From positions 50,637 through 114,636 of the forward strand of contig NZ_JAJEQX010000009.1 in assembly GCF_020687545.1 (NCBI RefSeq): a DNA stretch of 64,000 nucleotides, in the 5' to 3' direction. The DNA comes from Ruminococcus turbiniformis (lineage in GTDB: Bacteria > Bacillota > Clostridia > Lachnospirales > Lachnospiraceae). The notes below the pieces were generated by a model. It was not told the DNA's origin. It made no database searches and saw nothing but the letters and a program-made list of their open reading frames with translations. Below are positions 27,306 through 36,368 of the stretch, in pieces (within the stretch, counting starts at the first letter, position 1; each line of letters begins with the position of its first letter). The position numbers and the translations under genes are program-made.

Positions 27306-28263
27306 AAAGACAGTGATGAAAGCGGCTGCGGCATTTGTTCTGCTTGCAGTTATATTGGCGGGCCTGGATTTTCTTCTCTATCCATGCACGTTTATGAGAA
27401 ATGATATCCATTCCGTCACAACAGAGGCCCATGATGATATTTTCATGGGAACATCCCATGGGAAGATGAATATCGATCCTGATACGGTAGGAGAGATTAC
27501 AGGGAGAAGCGGCCATAACCTCTGTGTGGGAGGAGAATACGGGATTGATGTGTATTATATGGCGAAATTGCTGACGGAGACGCAGAAGCCAAAGAGGATT
27601 ATATACGAGATCGATCCGGGTTACTTTGTATCCGAGAAGGAGGAAGGAAACAATTATCTGCTGTTCTACCATGAATTTCCATTCTCCATGGCCAAGATTG
27701 AATATTTCTTTGACGCTGTGCTCGAGTGCGATCTGAGAAGTGCTGTTTTTCCGTGGTATGAATATTCGCTTTCCTATGAGATTGAATCGCTGCCGGATAC
27801 GGTGAGCAAAAAGCTTGGCGGAGACTACGGGATTGAGGATTTTAAAAGCGATACGCAGGAATATCATGAGAACGGTTTTGTAGAGAGGTATCCGGTAGAC
27901 ACTACGACACTTCCGTTTACGGAACCGGTGCTGTTTTCCGAAGAGAAGGTGAGTGCTCAGAATATGGAGTACCTGGAGAGACTGATTGACCTCTGCAAAG
28001 AGGAAAACATAGAATTTGTGGCAGTAACGACCCCGATCCCGGCTGTAACTCTGAATCAGTATCCTGAAGAGTATGGCGATGCCTGGGACTATTTTGAGAC
28101 GTTCTTTGAGGAACAGGGTGTGGAATATATGAATTTTAACACAGAGTATTACGACCTGTTTCCGCATGAGATGATCAATTATACGGACTATGACGGCCAT
28201 ATGAACGGGGATGCGGCACTGAGATTTTCTGAGATACTTGGAATTATGCTGAAGGATTATTGA
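27292..28263 (+). CDS. SGNH/DltD-like membrane-anchored protein
   Basis: A 323-residue protein overlapping the MBOAT gene by 14 bases. One N-terminal membrane segment (about 8-28) anchors it outside. FMGTSHG at about 52-58 is the block-I Ser motif and YDGHMNGD near the C-terminus supplies the Asp-His pair. DltD and AlgX/AlgJ proteins act in the final transfer of acyl groups to the polymer. It is shorter than typical DltD (about 400 residues) and diverges in sequence, so DltD-like function is by position and motif only. Confidence 0.72.
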   Translation: MRSSKKTVMKAAAAFVLLAVILAGLDFLLYPCTFMRNDIHSVTTEAHDDIFMGTSHGKMNIDPDTVGEITGRSGHNLCVGGEYGIDVYYMAKLLTETQKPKRIIYEIDPGYFVSEKEEGNNYLLFYHEFPFSMAKIEYFFDAVLECDLRSAVFPWYEYSLSYEIESLPDTVSKKLGGDYGIEDFKSDTQEYHENGFVERYPVDTTTLPFTEPVLFSEEKVSAQNMEYLERLIDLCKEENIEFVAVTTPIPAVTLNQYPEEYGDAWDYFETFFEEQGVEYMNFNTEYYDLFPHEMINYTDYDGHMNGDAALRFSEILGIMLKDY

Positions 28264-28292
28264 TCTGAAGCTGATATGGAGGGAAGGGAACG

Positions 28293-29807
28293 ATGATAAG
28301 AAACGTAACAGAATATTTAGATCATTCGGCAGAAAAGTACCCGGATAAGACGGCGTTTGTGGATAAACATACGCAGATGACGTACAGAGAGTTGAAAAAT
28401 GCGGCATACCATGTGGCTATGGGCATGATCTCGGCCGGAATTTTCAAAAAGCCGGTTGCGGTCTATCTTGAAAAAAGCGTGCAGTGTATTGCAGCGTTTA
28501 TGGGCGCTGCATATGCAGGAAACTTTTACAGTCCTCTGGACACGGAGATGCCTCTGCCGCGTATAGAGAAGATTATGGATACGCTTCAGCCGGCAGTTAT
28601 AGTTACGGATGAGGCCCACAGACAGCAGGCGGAAAGCTTTGCGAAGGAAAGTCTGATTCTGGTCTATGAAAAACTTCAGAATGAGCTTGTTGATGAAGAG
28701 AAAATACACAGTGTTTCTCAGAAAGTAATAGATACTGATATCCTGTATGTTCTGTTTACATCAGGATCTACCGGTACGCCGAAGGGGGTTATCATCTCAC
28801 ACCGTGCCCTGATTGATTTTACAGAATGGGGGACAGAGAGGTTCGATATTGACGACGGTTTCATATTTGGAAATCAGACACCGTTTTACTTCAGCATGTC
28901 GGTTTTTGACATTTATCAGACGTTGAAAAACGGCGCGGCGATGTATATTGTGCCAAAAGAGATGTTCTCATTTCCGGTGATGCTGATGCAGTATTTGTAT
29001 GATCATGACATTAATACGGTTTTCTGGGTTCCGTCCGCTCTTATGCTTGTCGCGGCGTTTAAGGCGCTGGAGTCGCCATATCTTCCAAAATTGCGCAATG
29101 TGTTTTTTGGCGGAGAAGTTATGCCGGTGAAACAGCTTAATAAATGGATTGAAAAGTATCCGGACTGCAGATATGTTAATTTTTACGGCCCGACAGAGGT
29201 TACAGATACATGTACTGTATATGAAGTGAACCGGAAGTTTGAAAATTCTGAAAGACTGCCGATGGGGGAAGCGTGCGCGAATATGGATGTCTTTTTGCTT
29301 GATGAGGAGGACAGACCGCCAAAGGATGGCGAGATCGGCGAGATATGCGTAAGAGGAAGCGGGATTTCATATGGCTATTATCATGATGAGGAAAAGACAA
29401 GAGAAGCCTTTGTCCAGAATCCCCTGAACCACTGCTGTCCGGAGACGATTTACAGAACCGGCGACCTGGCATATGTAAATGAATATGGTGAGTTTGTGTA
29501 TGTGTCCAGAAAGGACTTCCAGATTAAGCATATGGGACACAGGATTGAACTCGGGGAGATTGAGACGGCGGTATCCTCGGTAAAAGGTGTGGAGTCAAAC
29601 TGCTGTATCTATGACCAGCAGAGCTCGCGGATTATAATGTACTATACAGGCACGGCTGATGGAAAATATGTTATGGAGCGTCTGAAAGAGATGCTTCCGG
29701 TATACATGCTGCCAAACAAGAGGATTCATCTGGAAGAGATGCCTTTTAATCTGAACGGAAAGATAGACAGGCAGCGGTTAAAGGAAATGGGAAGGGGAAA
29801 TAAATGA
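28293..29807 (+). CDS. dltA: D-alanine:carrier protein ligase (DltA-like adenylating enzyme)
   Basis: A 504-residue adenylate-forming enzyme, the usual DltA length. The ATP loop LFTSGSTGTPKG is at 154-165, YGPTEVTDTC is motif A5, YRTGDLA is A7, and K490 in NGKID is the catalytic A10 lysine. DltA activates D-alanine as AMP-ester and loads the carrier protein. The motif before the substrate pocket was not decoded, so another amino acid cannot be excluded. Its stop codon overlaps the start of a tiny membrane protein gene (ATGA), and no carrier gene follows directly; it lies 1.8 kb on. Confidence 0.85.
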   Translation: MIRNVTEYLDHSAEKYPDKTAFVDKHTQMTYRELKNAAYHVAMGMISAGIFKKPVAVYLEKSVQCIAAFMGAAYAGNFYSPLDTEMPLPRIEKIMDTLQPAVIVTDEAHRQQAESFAKESLILVYEKLQNELVDEEKIHSVSQKVIDTDILYVLFTSGSTGTPKGVIISHRALIDFTEWGTERFDIDDGFIFGNQTPFYFSMSVFDIYQTLKNGAAMYIVPKEMFSFPVMLMQYLYDHDINTVFWVPSALMLVAAFKALESPYLPKLRNVFFGGEVMPVKQLNKWIEKYPDCRYVNFYGPTEVTDTCTVYEVNRKFENSERLPMGEACANMDVFLLDEEDRPPKDGEIGEICVRGSGISYGYYHDEEKTREAFVQNPLNHCCPETIYRTGDLAYVNEYGEFVYVSRKDFQIKHMGHRIELGEIETAVSSVKGVESNCCIYDQQSSRIIMYYTGTADGKYVMERLKEMLPVYMLPNKRIHLEEMPFNLNGKIDRQRLKEMGRGNK

Positions 29808-29920
29808 TGGAGATAGCAATTGCAGTTTTCATCGGACTGTGGCTGACTGTGGCAAGCGTAATGTCGTATGCCTGGCTGAAAAAAGAACTTGGCGGGGAAC
29901 AGGAGGATAAGAAGAAATGA
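29804..29920 (+). CDS. 38-residue membrane peptide, probable symporter partner
   Basis: A short frame from ATG 29804 (or 29807) to 29920 that overlaps both neighbours by ATGA. It encodes one hydrophobic helix (IAIAVFIGLWLTVASVM) followed by a charged tail rich in Glu and Lys. Tiny one-helix proteins of this kind sit directly before many sodium/solute symporter genes and are thought to help their assembly. It is not a good match to DltX, which lies upstream of dltA and has an aromatic C-terminal motif. The coupling on both sides argues that it is real. Confidence 0.72.
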   Translation: MMEIAIAVFIGLWLTVASVMSYAWLKKELGGEQEDKKK

Positions 29921-31509
29921 ATATCTACTTTATCGGAATGTGCATCGCCATGATTGCCTATGTAGTGATAGGAGCTCTGGTCAGCCGCCAGGTGAAGGAT
30001 GCCAATGATTTTTATGTGGCCGGAAGAAGAGCGCCGGTTCTTTTGATTGCCGGCTCCATGATTGCATCATATACAAGCACGGGAATGTTTATGGGAGATG
30101 CGGCTCAGTGTTACGACGGTGTGTTCTCTTCCATTATACTGTTTGCAGGAATGCAGTCGGCGGGATATATTATCGGAGCGATTTTTTTCGGACGGTATTT
30201 AAGAAGGAGCAAGGTGCTGACCATACCGGAATTTTTTGGAAAACGGTTTTGCTCAGACAGGATGAGAGCACTTTCCGCACTGACGGCAATTATTATGATG
30301 AGTGTGTATCTGCTTTCTGTTATGCAGGGAATAGGAACACTGATGCATATCGTGACGCGGGTTGACTATAATGTGTGTATCGGCCTGGCACTGCTTGCCT
30401 TTACCCTGATTACTGTCATGTCAGGATCAAGGGGTGTGCTGATTACGGACACGATTATGTCGGGAGTATTTACGGCGGCCCTGGTTATAGCGGTTCTGTT
30501 TATTGCGAACAGTGCGGGAGGCTGGTTTGAATCAATCCATGTGCTGTCTTCATCCCCGGATACGGCTCAGCTCCTTTCTTGGAGCGGAAAGCCGGGGCCG
30601 CTTTATGATACGGGTATTCAGAATATGGTATGGGGGCTGAACTACGGCATTGTATGGATGTCTGTATGTATGGTAGGCCCATGGCAGTCCAGCCGCTATT
30701 TAATGGCAAAAGATGAACACACAGTAATACGGTCTGCGCCGATATCCGCTTTTGGCGTTTTTATTCTTGAGTTCCTTGTTGGAATGGCTGCTGTGATTGT
30801 GATTGTTGTGAATCCGAATATGGAAGATTCTTCACAGGTTATGATATGGGCGGCCATGAATATGATGCCGGTTCTCGCCGGAGTGATACTGCTTACGGGA
30901 GTGCTTTCGGCCGGGATATCCTCAGCCACAACTTTCCTGTCGCTGATAGGAGCGTCAGTGGCAAATGATATGATGACGGTGCGCGGAAAGCGGTCAGTGT
31001 CGGTTGGGCGAATCGCGATGGTGATTGTAAGCGCGGTTGTATTTGCGCTGGCTGTGTTTAATCCGCCCTCGATTTTCTGGATTATGTTCCTTGGAGGCGC
31101 GGTTGCAGCAAGCGCATGGATGCCGGTAGCGGTTGCTTCCATATTCAGCAAACGGGTTACGAAGGCAGGCGCGTTCTGCGGTATGCTGTTCGGAACACTG
31201 GGCTGCTTCGGATTGAAGCTCTATACAAGCCTTATGGGAATTGCTCTTCCTGTCTACCTTGATCCGAGTATTGTCGGAATTGTATGTAATGTGGCAGCGA
31301 TGGTGATCGTCTCGGCGCTGACCCGGGTGACGGAAGAGGAAAAGGCCGCCCGTGAAGAACTTTTTGTTGTTCCTGATTCAGAGAAGAAACCAAAGGAGAT
31401 AAAGAAAACATTTATCTGGATGAAATGCTCATTGGGATTGGGGGCTGTGGTTGTTTTGATTCTTCTGATCTGGTGGGTATTCCCTTACCTGAAATATGTA
31501 ACGGGCTAA
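29917..31509 (+). CDS. Sodium:solute symporter (SSS family)
   Basis: A 530-residue protein with about 13 membrane helices. The early GRRAPVLLIAGSMIASYTSTG segment and the later 'GVLSAGISSATTFLSLIGASVAND' segment match the sodium sites of the SSS family (PutP, PanF, SglT). It is translationally coupled to the tiny peptide and through it to the DltA-like ligase. That placement suggests it imports the ligase substrate, for example an amino acid, or another building block of the wall. The substrate is not readable from sequence. Confidence 0.85.
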   Translation: MNIYFIGMCIAMIAYVVIGALVSRQVKDANDFYVAGRRAPVLLIAGSMIASYTSTGMFMGDAAQCYDGVFSSIILFAGMQSAGYIIGAIFFGRYLRRSKVLTIPEFFGKRFCSDRMRALSALTAIIMMSVYLLSVMQGIGTLMHIVTRVDYNVCIGLALLAFTLITVMSGSRGVLITDTIMSGVFTAALVIAVLFIANSAGGWFESIHVLSSSPDTAQLLSWSGKPGPLYDTGIQNMVWGLNYGIVWMSVCMVGPWQSSRYLMAKDEHTVIRSAPISAFGVFILEFLVGMAAVIVIVVNPNMEDSSQVMIWAAMNMMPVLAGVILLTGVLSAGISSATTFLSLIGASVANDMMTVRGKRSVSVGRIAMVIVSAVVFALAVFNPPSIFWIMFLGGAVAASAWMPVAVASIFSKRVTKAGAFCGMLFGTLGCFGLKLYTSLMGIALPVYLDPSIVGIVCNVAAMVIVSALTRVTEEEKAAREELFVVPDSEKKPKEIKKTFIWMKCSLGLGAVVVLILLIWWVFPYLKYVTG

Positions 31510-31510
31510 C

Positions 31511-31550
31511 CGCCACGTCTGGCGTCAGTCTACAAGGGGAAGCATGCTTC
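31511..31550 (+). other. Small hairpin and 12-bp palindrome in the symporter-carrier gap
   Basis: CGCCA at 31511-31515 pairs with TGGCG at 31520-31524, and 15 bases later comes the perfect palindrome GAAGCATGCTTC (31539-31550). There is no T-run. Function unknown; either could bind a regulator or cap the symporter mRNA. Confidence 0.35.
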
Positions 31551-31578
31551 AAATCGTGTATTTTTGCAGAGAGAAATC

Positions 31579-31607
31579 TTGAGGAAATTTTGAAAAAATG
31601 CTAGAAT
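31579..31607 (+). promoter_or_regulatory. Promoter of the carrier protein gene
   Basis: TTGAGG at 31579-31584 and TAGAAT at 31602-31607, 17-base spacer, 42 bases before the ATG at 31649. It suggests that the carrier can be made independently of the dlt-like operon. Confidence 0.5.
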
Positions 31608-31648
31608 GAACAGAAAAGATATAATATAATACGAAAGTGAGAAAAATT

Positions 31649-31876
31649 ATGGAAAAATTACTGGAAATTTTGGAAGATATCCAGCCGGATGCGGACTATG
31701 AGAACTGTACAACGCTGATTGACGATGGGATTCTTGATTCCTTTGCCATCCTTTCGATTGTAAGTGAGATAGAGGATGAGTTCGGAGTGTCGGTTACGCC
31801 GGCGGAGATTATACCGGATAATTTTAACTCTGCACAGGCCATGTGGGAAATGATCCAGAGACTGGGCGGAGAGTAA
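31649..31876 (+). CDS. dltC: D-alanyl carrier protein-like acyl carrier (DltC-like)
   Basis: A 75-residue acidic carrier. ATG 31649 is preferred over an in-frame GTG at 31637, because the GAAAGTGAG ribosome site precedes it at good distance. The phosphopantetheine attachment serine is S31 in DDGILDSFAIL; the DSF/DSL motif and an all-helical pattern fit DltC. It would carry the activated amino acid from the DltA-like ligase to the MBOAT protein. It is separated from that operon by a 139-base gap with its own promoter and ends at a strong bidirectional terminator. Confidence 0.85.
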   Translation: MEKLLEILEDIQPDADYENCTTLIDDGILDSFAILSIVSEIEDEFGVSVTPAEIIPDNFNSAQAMWEMIQRLGGE

Positions 31877-31915
31877 TGCGTCGTACAAAAGAAATGCAAA
31901 AGAAAGAAAACAGAT

Positions 31916-31970
31916 AAAAAAGCGGACATACCGCACGAAGGAAAATCTGCGTGCGGTATGTCCGCTTTTT
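31916..31970. terminator. Strong bidirectional terminator
   Basis: A stem of about 20 bp (AGCGGACATACCGCACG side at 31916-31937, complement at 31950-31970) with an A-run before and a T-run after serves both converging genes: the carrier protein (+) and the choline-binding protein (-). The rest of the 176-base gap shows nothing else. Confidence 0.9.
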
Positions 31971-32052
31971 AAATCTTATATTCAGGGACGCTGTCAGGAT
32001 TCGAAACAGCGCCCCATGAGTATGTCAGAAAATCTGTCAGATATCAGAAAAA

Positions 32053-33897
32053 TTATTCTGCCACTGCCGGTGCCGGGCTGTAGCCAAGCCATACACCATT
32101 TGCATCGAACTCTGCGTATTTGCTATCGCTCGGAATATAGTAGTATCCGTCATAATACATATATCCCTGATTGCAGTAGTACCATTTTCCGCCGCTTAAT
32201 ACCCAGCCTGTTGTTCCGGCGCCGCTTGTGCTGAAGTGATACCATTCGTCACCGTACAGTTTCTGCCAGCCTGTCAGCATAAGTCCGGATGCGTTAAATG
32301 TATAGAGCTTTCCGTCGATATAGGATGTAAGGTCTTCATACATAGCACCGCTAATTCTGTCCAGATAATACCAGCCGTTTGCGTATACCCAGCCTTTTGC
32401 CAGGGAGCCGCCTGCGTTGAAGTAGTACCATGTACCGTCTTCATAAACAGTTCCGTCCTCATCTGTCCAGCTGTAGGGGTCATAATACCAGCCGGTTACC
32501 ATTTTTCCGGAGGCATTGAATGCGTAGGTTGTTCCGTCAATGACCGCAATGCCGTCAGACGCCATGGAACCATCCTCATATAAGTAGTACCATGAACCGC
32601 CTTCATACAGCCATCCTTTATAAACGGTTCCGTTAGAGTTTGCGTAATACCATACGCCGTTCTGAACAGTATTTCCATTGCCGTCTGTAGTGGTATATGT
32701 CGCATAGTACCATCCACCTGTAACCATTCGGCCGGAAGCGTTGAACAGATAACGGGTTCCGTCAATTGTGTAAGCGCCGTTGCTGTACATGGAGCCGCTG
32801 TATTTTGCCAGGTAATACCATGAACCGCCTTCATACAGCCATCCTTCGTAGGCGCTTCCGTCTGCGTTCAGGTAGTACCATGTATCGTCTTCATAATGCC
32901 ATCCGCCGGTTAACATTTTTCCGGAGGCGTCGAACTTATAATCCTTACCATCGATGTAGATAGATGTGTCGGAAGCCATAATTCCGGTCCAGGGATCAAG
33001 GTAATACCAGGAGCCGCCGTAGGCCAGCCATCCGCCGTCGTACATGGAGCCGTCGCCGTTGAACCAGTACCAGTCGACAGCGTTCACTTCAGTGCCTTCC
33101 TCATCCGTGTAAACATATTCATCAGCATACCATCCTGTTACCATGTATCCGCCGGAGTTGAAAGCATACCACTCGCCGTTGATCAAATACATACCGTCGG
33201 CGTACATTTCGCCGTAATCATAACCTTCGTCAAAATAGAACCATGCGCCGTATCCGCTGTCATAGCGCCAGCCCACATGCATGGAGCCGTTGCCGTTGAA
33301 ATAATACCATCCGTCATACAGATCTGAGAAATACCATCCTGTTACCATGTATCCGTTCTCATCAAAAGCATATGGCGTTCCGTCGATTTCCCAGATGTCG
33401 TCAGCTATGTACTCGCCGCTTGTCAGTTTGAATACCCATTTGCCGTCCTTAATTTCCCAGTTTCCTTCGGATTCAGAGGTATCCTTTGCGCCCGCTTCGT
33501 TTGAATAAACAAGTCCGCCCTCTGTTTCGGGAACTTCTGTCTCAGGAGTCTCTGTTTCGGGAACTTCTGTTTCAGGAACTTCCGTCTCGGGAACCTCTGT
33601 TTCGGGAACTTCCGTCTCGGGAACCTCTGTTTCGGGAACTTCCGTCTCAGGAGTCTCTGTTTCGGGAACTTCCGTCTCAGGAGTCTCTGTTTCGGGAACT
33701 TCCGTCTCGGGAACTTCTGTCTCGGGAACTTCTGTCTCAGGAGTCTCTGTTTCAGGAGCTGTTGTGTCATCTGTAACAACGACAGCGCTGTCCGCTGTAT
33801 CAGCGCCGGCAGCTTCTTCCGCGCAAACAACCGCGCCAGAAGAAACGATCAGTGCCGCCCCAGAGAGCACTGATAAATAAAGTTTGAGTTTTCGCAT
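32053..33897 (-). CDS. Choline-binding repeat protein with PETEV repeats, no catalytic domain
   Basis: The start at 33897 has AAAGGAGG 8 bases before it; longer in-frame starts lack this. The 614-residue product has a signal peptide (cut near VCA/EE, residue 25), a stalk of 16 five-residue PETEV/PETET units (48-127), a short linker, and then CW_binding repeats to the end. Several repeats carry insertions such as 'TTDGNGNTVQNG' that lengthen the loop between the aromatic hairpins. No enzymatic domain is seen, so it may be a structural or adhesive surface protein bound to teichoic choline. It has its own promoter and lies after the lic/BCCT genes on the same strand. Confidence 0.82.
   Translation of the reverse strand: MRKLKLYLSVLSGAALIVSSGAVVCAEEAAGADTADSAVVVTDDTTAPETETPETEVPETEVPETEVPETETPETEVPETETPETEVPETEVPETEVPETEVPETEVPETEVPETETPETEVPETEGGLVYSNEAGAKDTSESEGNWEIKDGKWVFKLTSGEYIADDIWEIDGTPYAFDENGYMVTGWYFSDLYDGWYYFNGNGSMHVGWRYDSGYGAWFYFDEGYDYGEMYADGMYLINGEWYAFNSGGYMVTGWYADEYVYTDEEGTEVNAVDWYWFNGDGSMYDGGWLAYGGSWYYLDPWTGIMASDTSIYIDGKDYKFDASGKMLTGGWHYEDDTWYYLNADGSAYEGWLYEGGSWYYLAKYSGSMYSNGAYTIDGTRYLFNASGRMVTGGWYYATYTTTDGNGNTVQNGVWYYANSNGTVYKGWLYEGGSWYYLYEDGSMASDGIAVIDGTTYAFNASGKMVTGWYYDPYSWTDEDGTVYEDGTWYYFNAGGSLAKGWVYANGWYYLDRISGAMYEDLTSYIDGKLYTFNASGLMLTGWQKLYGDEWYHFSTSGAGTTGWVLSGGKWYYCNQGYMYYDGYYYIPSDSKYAEFDANGVWLGYSPAPAVAE
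33517..33756 (-). repeat. 15-bp coding minisatellite (16 PETEV/PETET units)
   Basis: Sixteen tandem 15-bp units encode PETEV, PETET or PETEG. Unit length is a multiple of three, so slippage changes stalk length without a frameshift. The unit sequences alternate between a few near-identical variants in runs, which suggests past expansion. Confidence 0.93.
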
Positions 33898-33942
33898 AAA
33901 ATTTTCCTCCTTTACAATAATTTGTAAATCCTCTTGAAACCT

Positions 33943-33971
33943 ATTATACAAAAATAAATAGAAGACTACAA
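33943..33971 (-). promoter_or_regulatory. Promoter of the PETEV choline-binding protein
   Basis: On the minus strand TTGTAG (33966-33971) and TATAAT (33943-33948) are separated by 17 bases, 45 bases before the start codon. The 170-base region up to the transporter gene is A/T-rich and holds no other gene. Confidence 0.7.
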
Positions 33972-34067
33972 GTATTTTTAGACAAGTTCCACAATTAATT
34001 TGTGTTAAAATTTCTCCTTAATTCTGAAAATTTTTGTAAGGGGGATGTAAAACAAAACACTCTGTTA

Positions 34068-35603
34068 TTATTTCTCTTTTAAAAATTTTCCGGCGTCTTT
34101 TATAAAGCTTGCGGAAATCAGTACAATGACAAGCGCAATCGGAAAGGCGGCGATGATGCTTACCGACTGCAGGTTGCTCATGGAGCTGTCGGAAAAGACA
34201 AGTGCAATCGGAAGCAGGATGAGCAGGATACACCACATCAGCTGTACCAGCCGGTGCGGCATTTCGTTCTCTCCCAGCCTGTGATAGCTGTAGCAGGAGC
34301 CGATCAGCGCGATGGAGTCAAACGAAGTCGCGTAAAAAGCAATCATTGTGACGAGGAGCAGTACAAGAACAAGCGGCGCGCATGGCAGGGTGCGGATAAT
34401 GGCGATAATGGCGCCGTACAGATCTCCGTCATTCTGGTATATGCTGATAAAATCAGCTGCGCCGGAAAGCTGCCTTCCCATAGAGTAGTTGCCCAGTATG
34501 ATAAAGCTGATGACTGTGGAGCCAACACCAAAGACGTAGCCTCCGAGAATGGTCTGGCGGACGGTTCGTCCCCGGGAAATATTGCCGATAAAGAACGGAG
34601 CGGCTACGCACCATACCATCCAGTATGCCCAGTAAAAAATCGTCCAGTTCTGCGGGAAGGAGGTTGTGCGCTGAGGGTCTGTGTATGTCGCAAGCTCGAA
34701 GAAATTCTGTACCATTCTTCCAAGGGAGGAAAATCCGGTTTCAATAATGTACCTCGCTTCTCCGCCGAACAGGAGTACAAAGGCAAGCAGGGCAAAGAAC
34801 AGATAGACGCAGGACTTCGCCAGAATACTGATTCCCTTGAACCCGTGCAGAAGTGAATACGTGTATACAATACAGGTGACAATCAGAATTACGATTGTCA
34901 GCAGAGTGGAATCAATGCTTGCGTGAAAAAGTTCATTGATTACATCTGCCATCAGAGGGGTCGCCAGACTGAATGTCGTCGCGGTGCCGGCCAGAAGAGC
35001 GAAGACAGCCAGCAGATCGATCAGCCGTCCGAGAATACCGTCAGTGTATTTCCCTAAAATGGGACGGCAGGCCTCCGAGTATTTCTGGCGGTCTCTTTTG
35101 CGGACATGCAGCATAAAGCCAAAGGCAACGGCGAGCACAAGATAGAATCCCCAGGGGATCAGGCTCCAGTGAAATACCGGATACACGCTGGCCCAGTCCT
35201 GAATGCTTCCGAGCTCTTCGATATGCGGATCAGTTGCATACAGAATCCACTCTGAGAAGGAGTAAAACAGGATGTCAGCCGCAAGTCCCGCGGTAAACAT
35301 CATAGACCCCCATGTGAAAAAGGAGTACTTTGGCTTTTCCTCCTGCCCTCCAAGTACGATGTCCCCATATTTAGAGAATGCTATATATATGGAAAAAAGA
35401 AAAACACCAAGTCCGATTGCGAGATAGTATGTTCCGAAGGTATCACCCAGAAAGAAACGGATCTGGCTTACCACTTCATTGGAACGCTGAGGAAAGCAGA
35501 AAAAGAGAATGCACAGTGCCACAATAATAAGAAGCGGCACAAGTGTGATCATCCAGTCGATCTGATTTCCGGTTTCTTTGCTTTGAGTCGGTTTCCTGTT
35601 CAT
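34068..35603 (-). CDS. BCCT family transporter, probable choline uptake
   Basis: A 511-residue protein with 12 membrane helices. The signature WTIFYWAYWMVW....FIGNISRGRTVRQ (helix 8 region) is diagnostic of betaine/carnitine/choline transporters. The glycine stretch after SMMFTAGL reads AADILFYSFSEW, different from the GMGIGL form of sodium-coupled members, so coupling may differ. It overlaps the LicC-like gene by 4 bases and so belongs to the lic transcript. In pneumococcus and Haemophilus the lic operon includes the choline permease LicB, which is of another family. The BCCT protein would replace it here. Confidence 0.85.
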   Translation of the reverse strand: MNRKPTQSKETGNQIDWMITLVPLLIIVALCILFFCFPQRSNEVVSQIRFFLGDTFGTYYLAIGLGVFLFSIYIAFSKYGDIVLGGQEEKPKYSFFTWGSMMFTAGLAADILFYSFSEWILYATDPHIEELGSIQDWASVYPVFHWSLIPWGFYLVLAVAFGFMLHVRKRDRQKYSEACRPILGKYTDGILGRLIDLLAVFALLAGTATTFSLATPLMADVINELFHASIDSTLLTIVILIVTCIVYTYSLLHGFKGISILAKSCVYLFFALLAFVLLFGGEARYIIETGFSSLGRMVQNFFELATYTDPQRTTSFPQNWTIFYWAYWMVWCVAAPFFIGNISRGRTVRQTILGGYVFGVGSTVISFIILGNYSMGRQLSGAADFISIYQNDGDLYGAIIAIIRTLPCAPLVLVLLLVTMIAFYATSFDSIALIGSCYSYHRLGENEMPHRLVQLMWCILLILLPIALVFSDSSMSNLQSVSIIAAFPIALVIVLISASFIKDAGKFLKEK

Positions 35604-36358
35604 TTTGATAATCCTCCTTCTTTGAGACGGGCTCTGCGATTGCTCTGAGCAAGAAAAACTTTATAACTTTCGTCTGTCCGGGCCAGTTCGGCGATGCTGT
35701 CGATCTCAATGACATCGCCGGGCTTCATTTCACGGATGCCGAGGCGGTAGTCTTCCGGATGACAGAACAGCGCTACGTCATCCCAGTAGATCTGCCGGTT
35801 CATTTTTGTTTCAAACTCATATTCCAGATGCGCCTTAAGCTGTTTGCCATCCGCTTCTGTCCAGCGGGAGATGCTGAAAAGCTGCCATCCGTTTCTGCCG
35901 CCTGTGCGGCTGCAGGATGTTACAATCCCGCCGTGTACGGTGAGAAGCCATTCGTCTGTATCCGTGTCTGTCCAGATACAGTTGTAGCCGGAACGCTCAA
36001 AGCGGGGATCCAGAATTTCCGGATTGTAAATGATCTGGTCGCCGTCGAGGATGATGGTATCCCCGATCAGATCTCTCGCCACATAGAGGGAGGAGATGTT
36101 GTTGCATGTGTCGTAATACGGGTTCTCGATAACGGAAAGTCCGGGATATTCTTTTTCCAGACTGTAAAACTGTTCTTTTAAATAACCTGCCACCACGTAG
36201 ATCTCCCGGATTCCGTTTGCGTGAAGCGCATGAATTACGGTATCGATCATGCGCTTTCCGTTGACTTTGATCAGCGGCTTCGCTGTCGTGAGTGTGACAG
36301 GGCACATTCTGTTTCCGATTCCTGCAGCCATGATGACTGCCCTTTTTACTGTGTGCAT
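35600..36358 (-). CDS. licC: LicC-like phosphocholine cytidylyltransferase
   Basis: The start at 36358 follows GAGGAA and lies 10 bases after the fusion gene; an upstream in-frame ATG would overlap that gene. The 252-residue enzyme has the nucleotidyltransferase signature AAGIGNRM (11-18), TTAKPLIKVNGK, and VVAGYLKEQF, which closely resembles LicC of pneumococcus, plus the metal-binding DGD at 105-107. It should make CDP-choline from CTP and phosphocholine. It is the second such domain in the operon: the upstream fusion already has one. The two may use different substrates (for example phosphocholine and phosphoethanolamine) or one may be regulatory. Confidence 0.85.
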   Translation of the reverse strand: MHTVKRAVIMAAGIGNRMCPVTLTTAKPLIKVNGKRMIDTVIHALHANGIREIYVVAGYLKEQFYSLEKEYPGLSVIENPYYDTCNNISSLYVARDLIGDTIILDGDQIIYNPEILDPRFERSGYNCIWTDTDTDEWLLTVHGGIVTSCSRTGGRNGWQLFSISRWTEADGKQLKAHLEYEFETKMNRQIYWDDVALFCHPEDYRLGIREMKPGDVIEIDSIAELARTDESYKVFLAQSNRRARLKEGGLSK

Positions 36359-36368
36359 AGTTGTTTCC

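Noticed and set aside
29804..29920. DltX
   Set aside because: Lies after the ligase gene, next to the symporter, and lacks the aromatic C-terminal motif of DltX.
31511..31524. Intrinsic terminator after the symporter
   Set aside because: Five-bp stem and no T-run.
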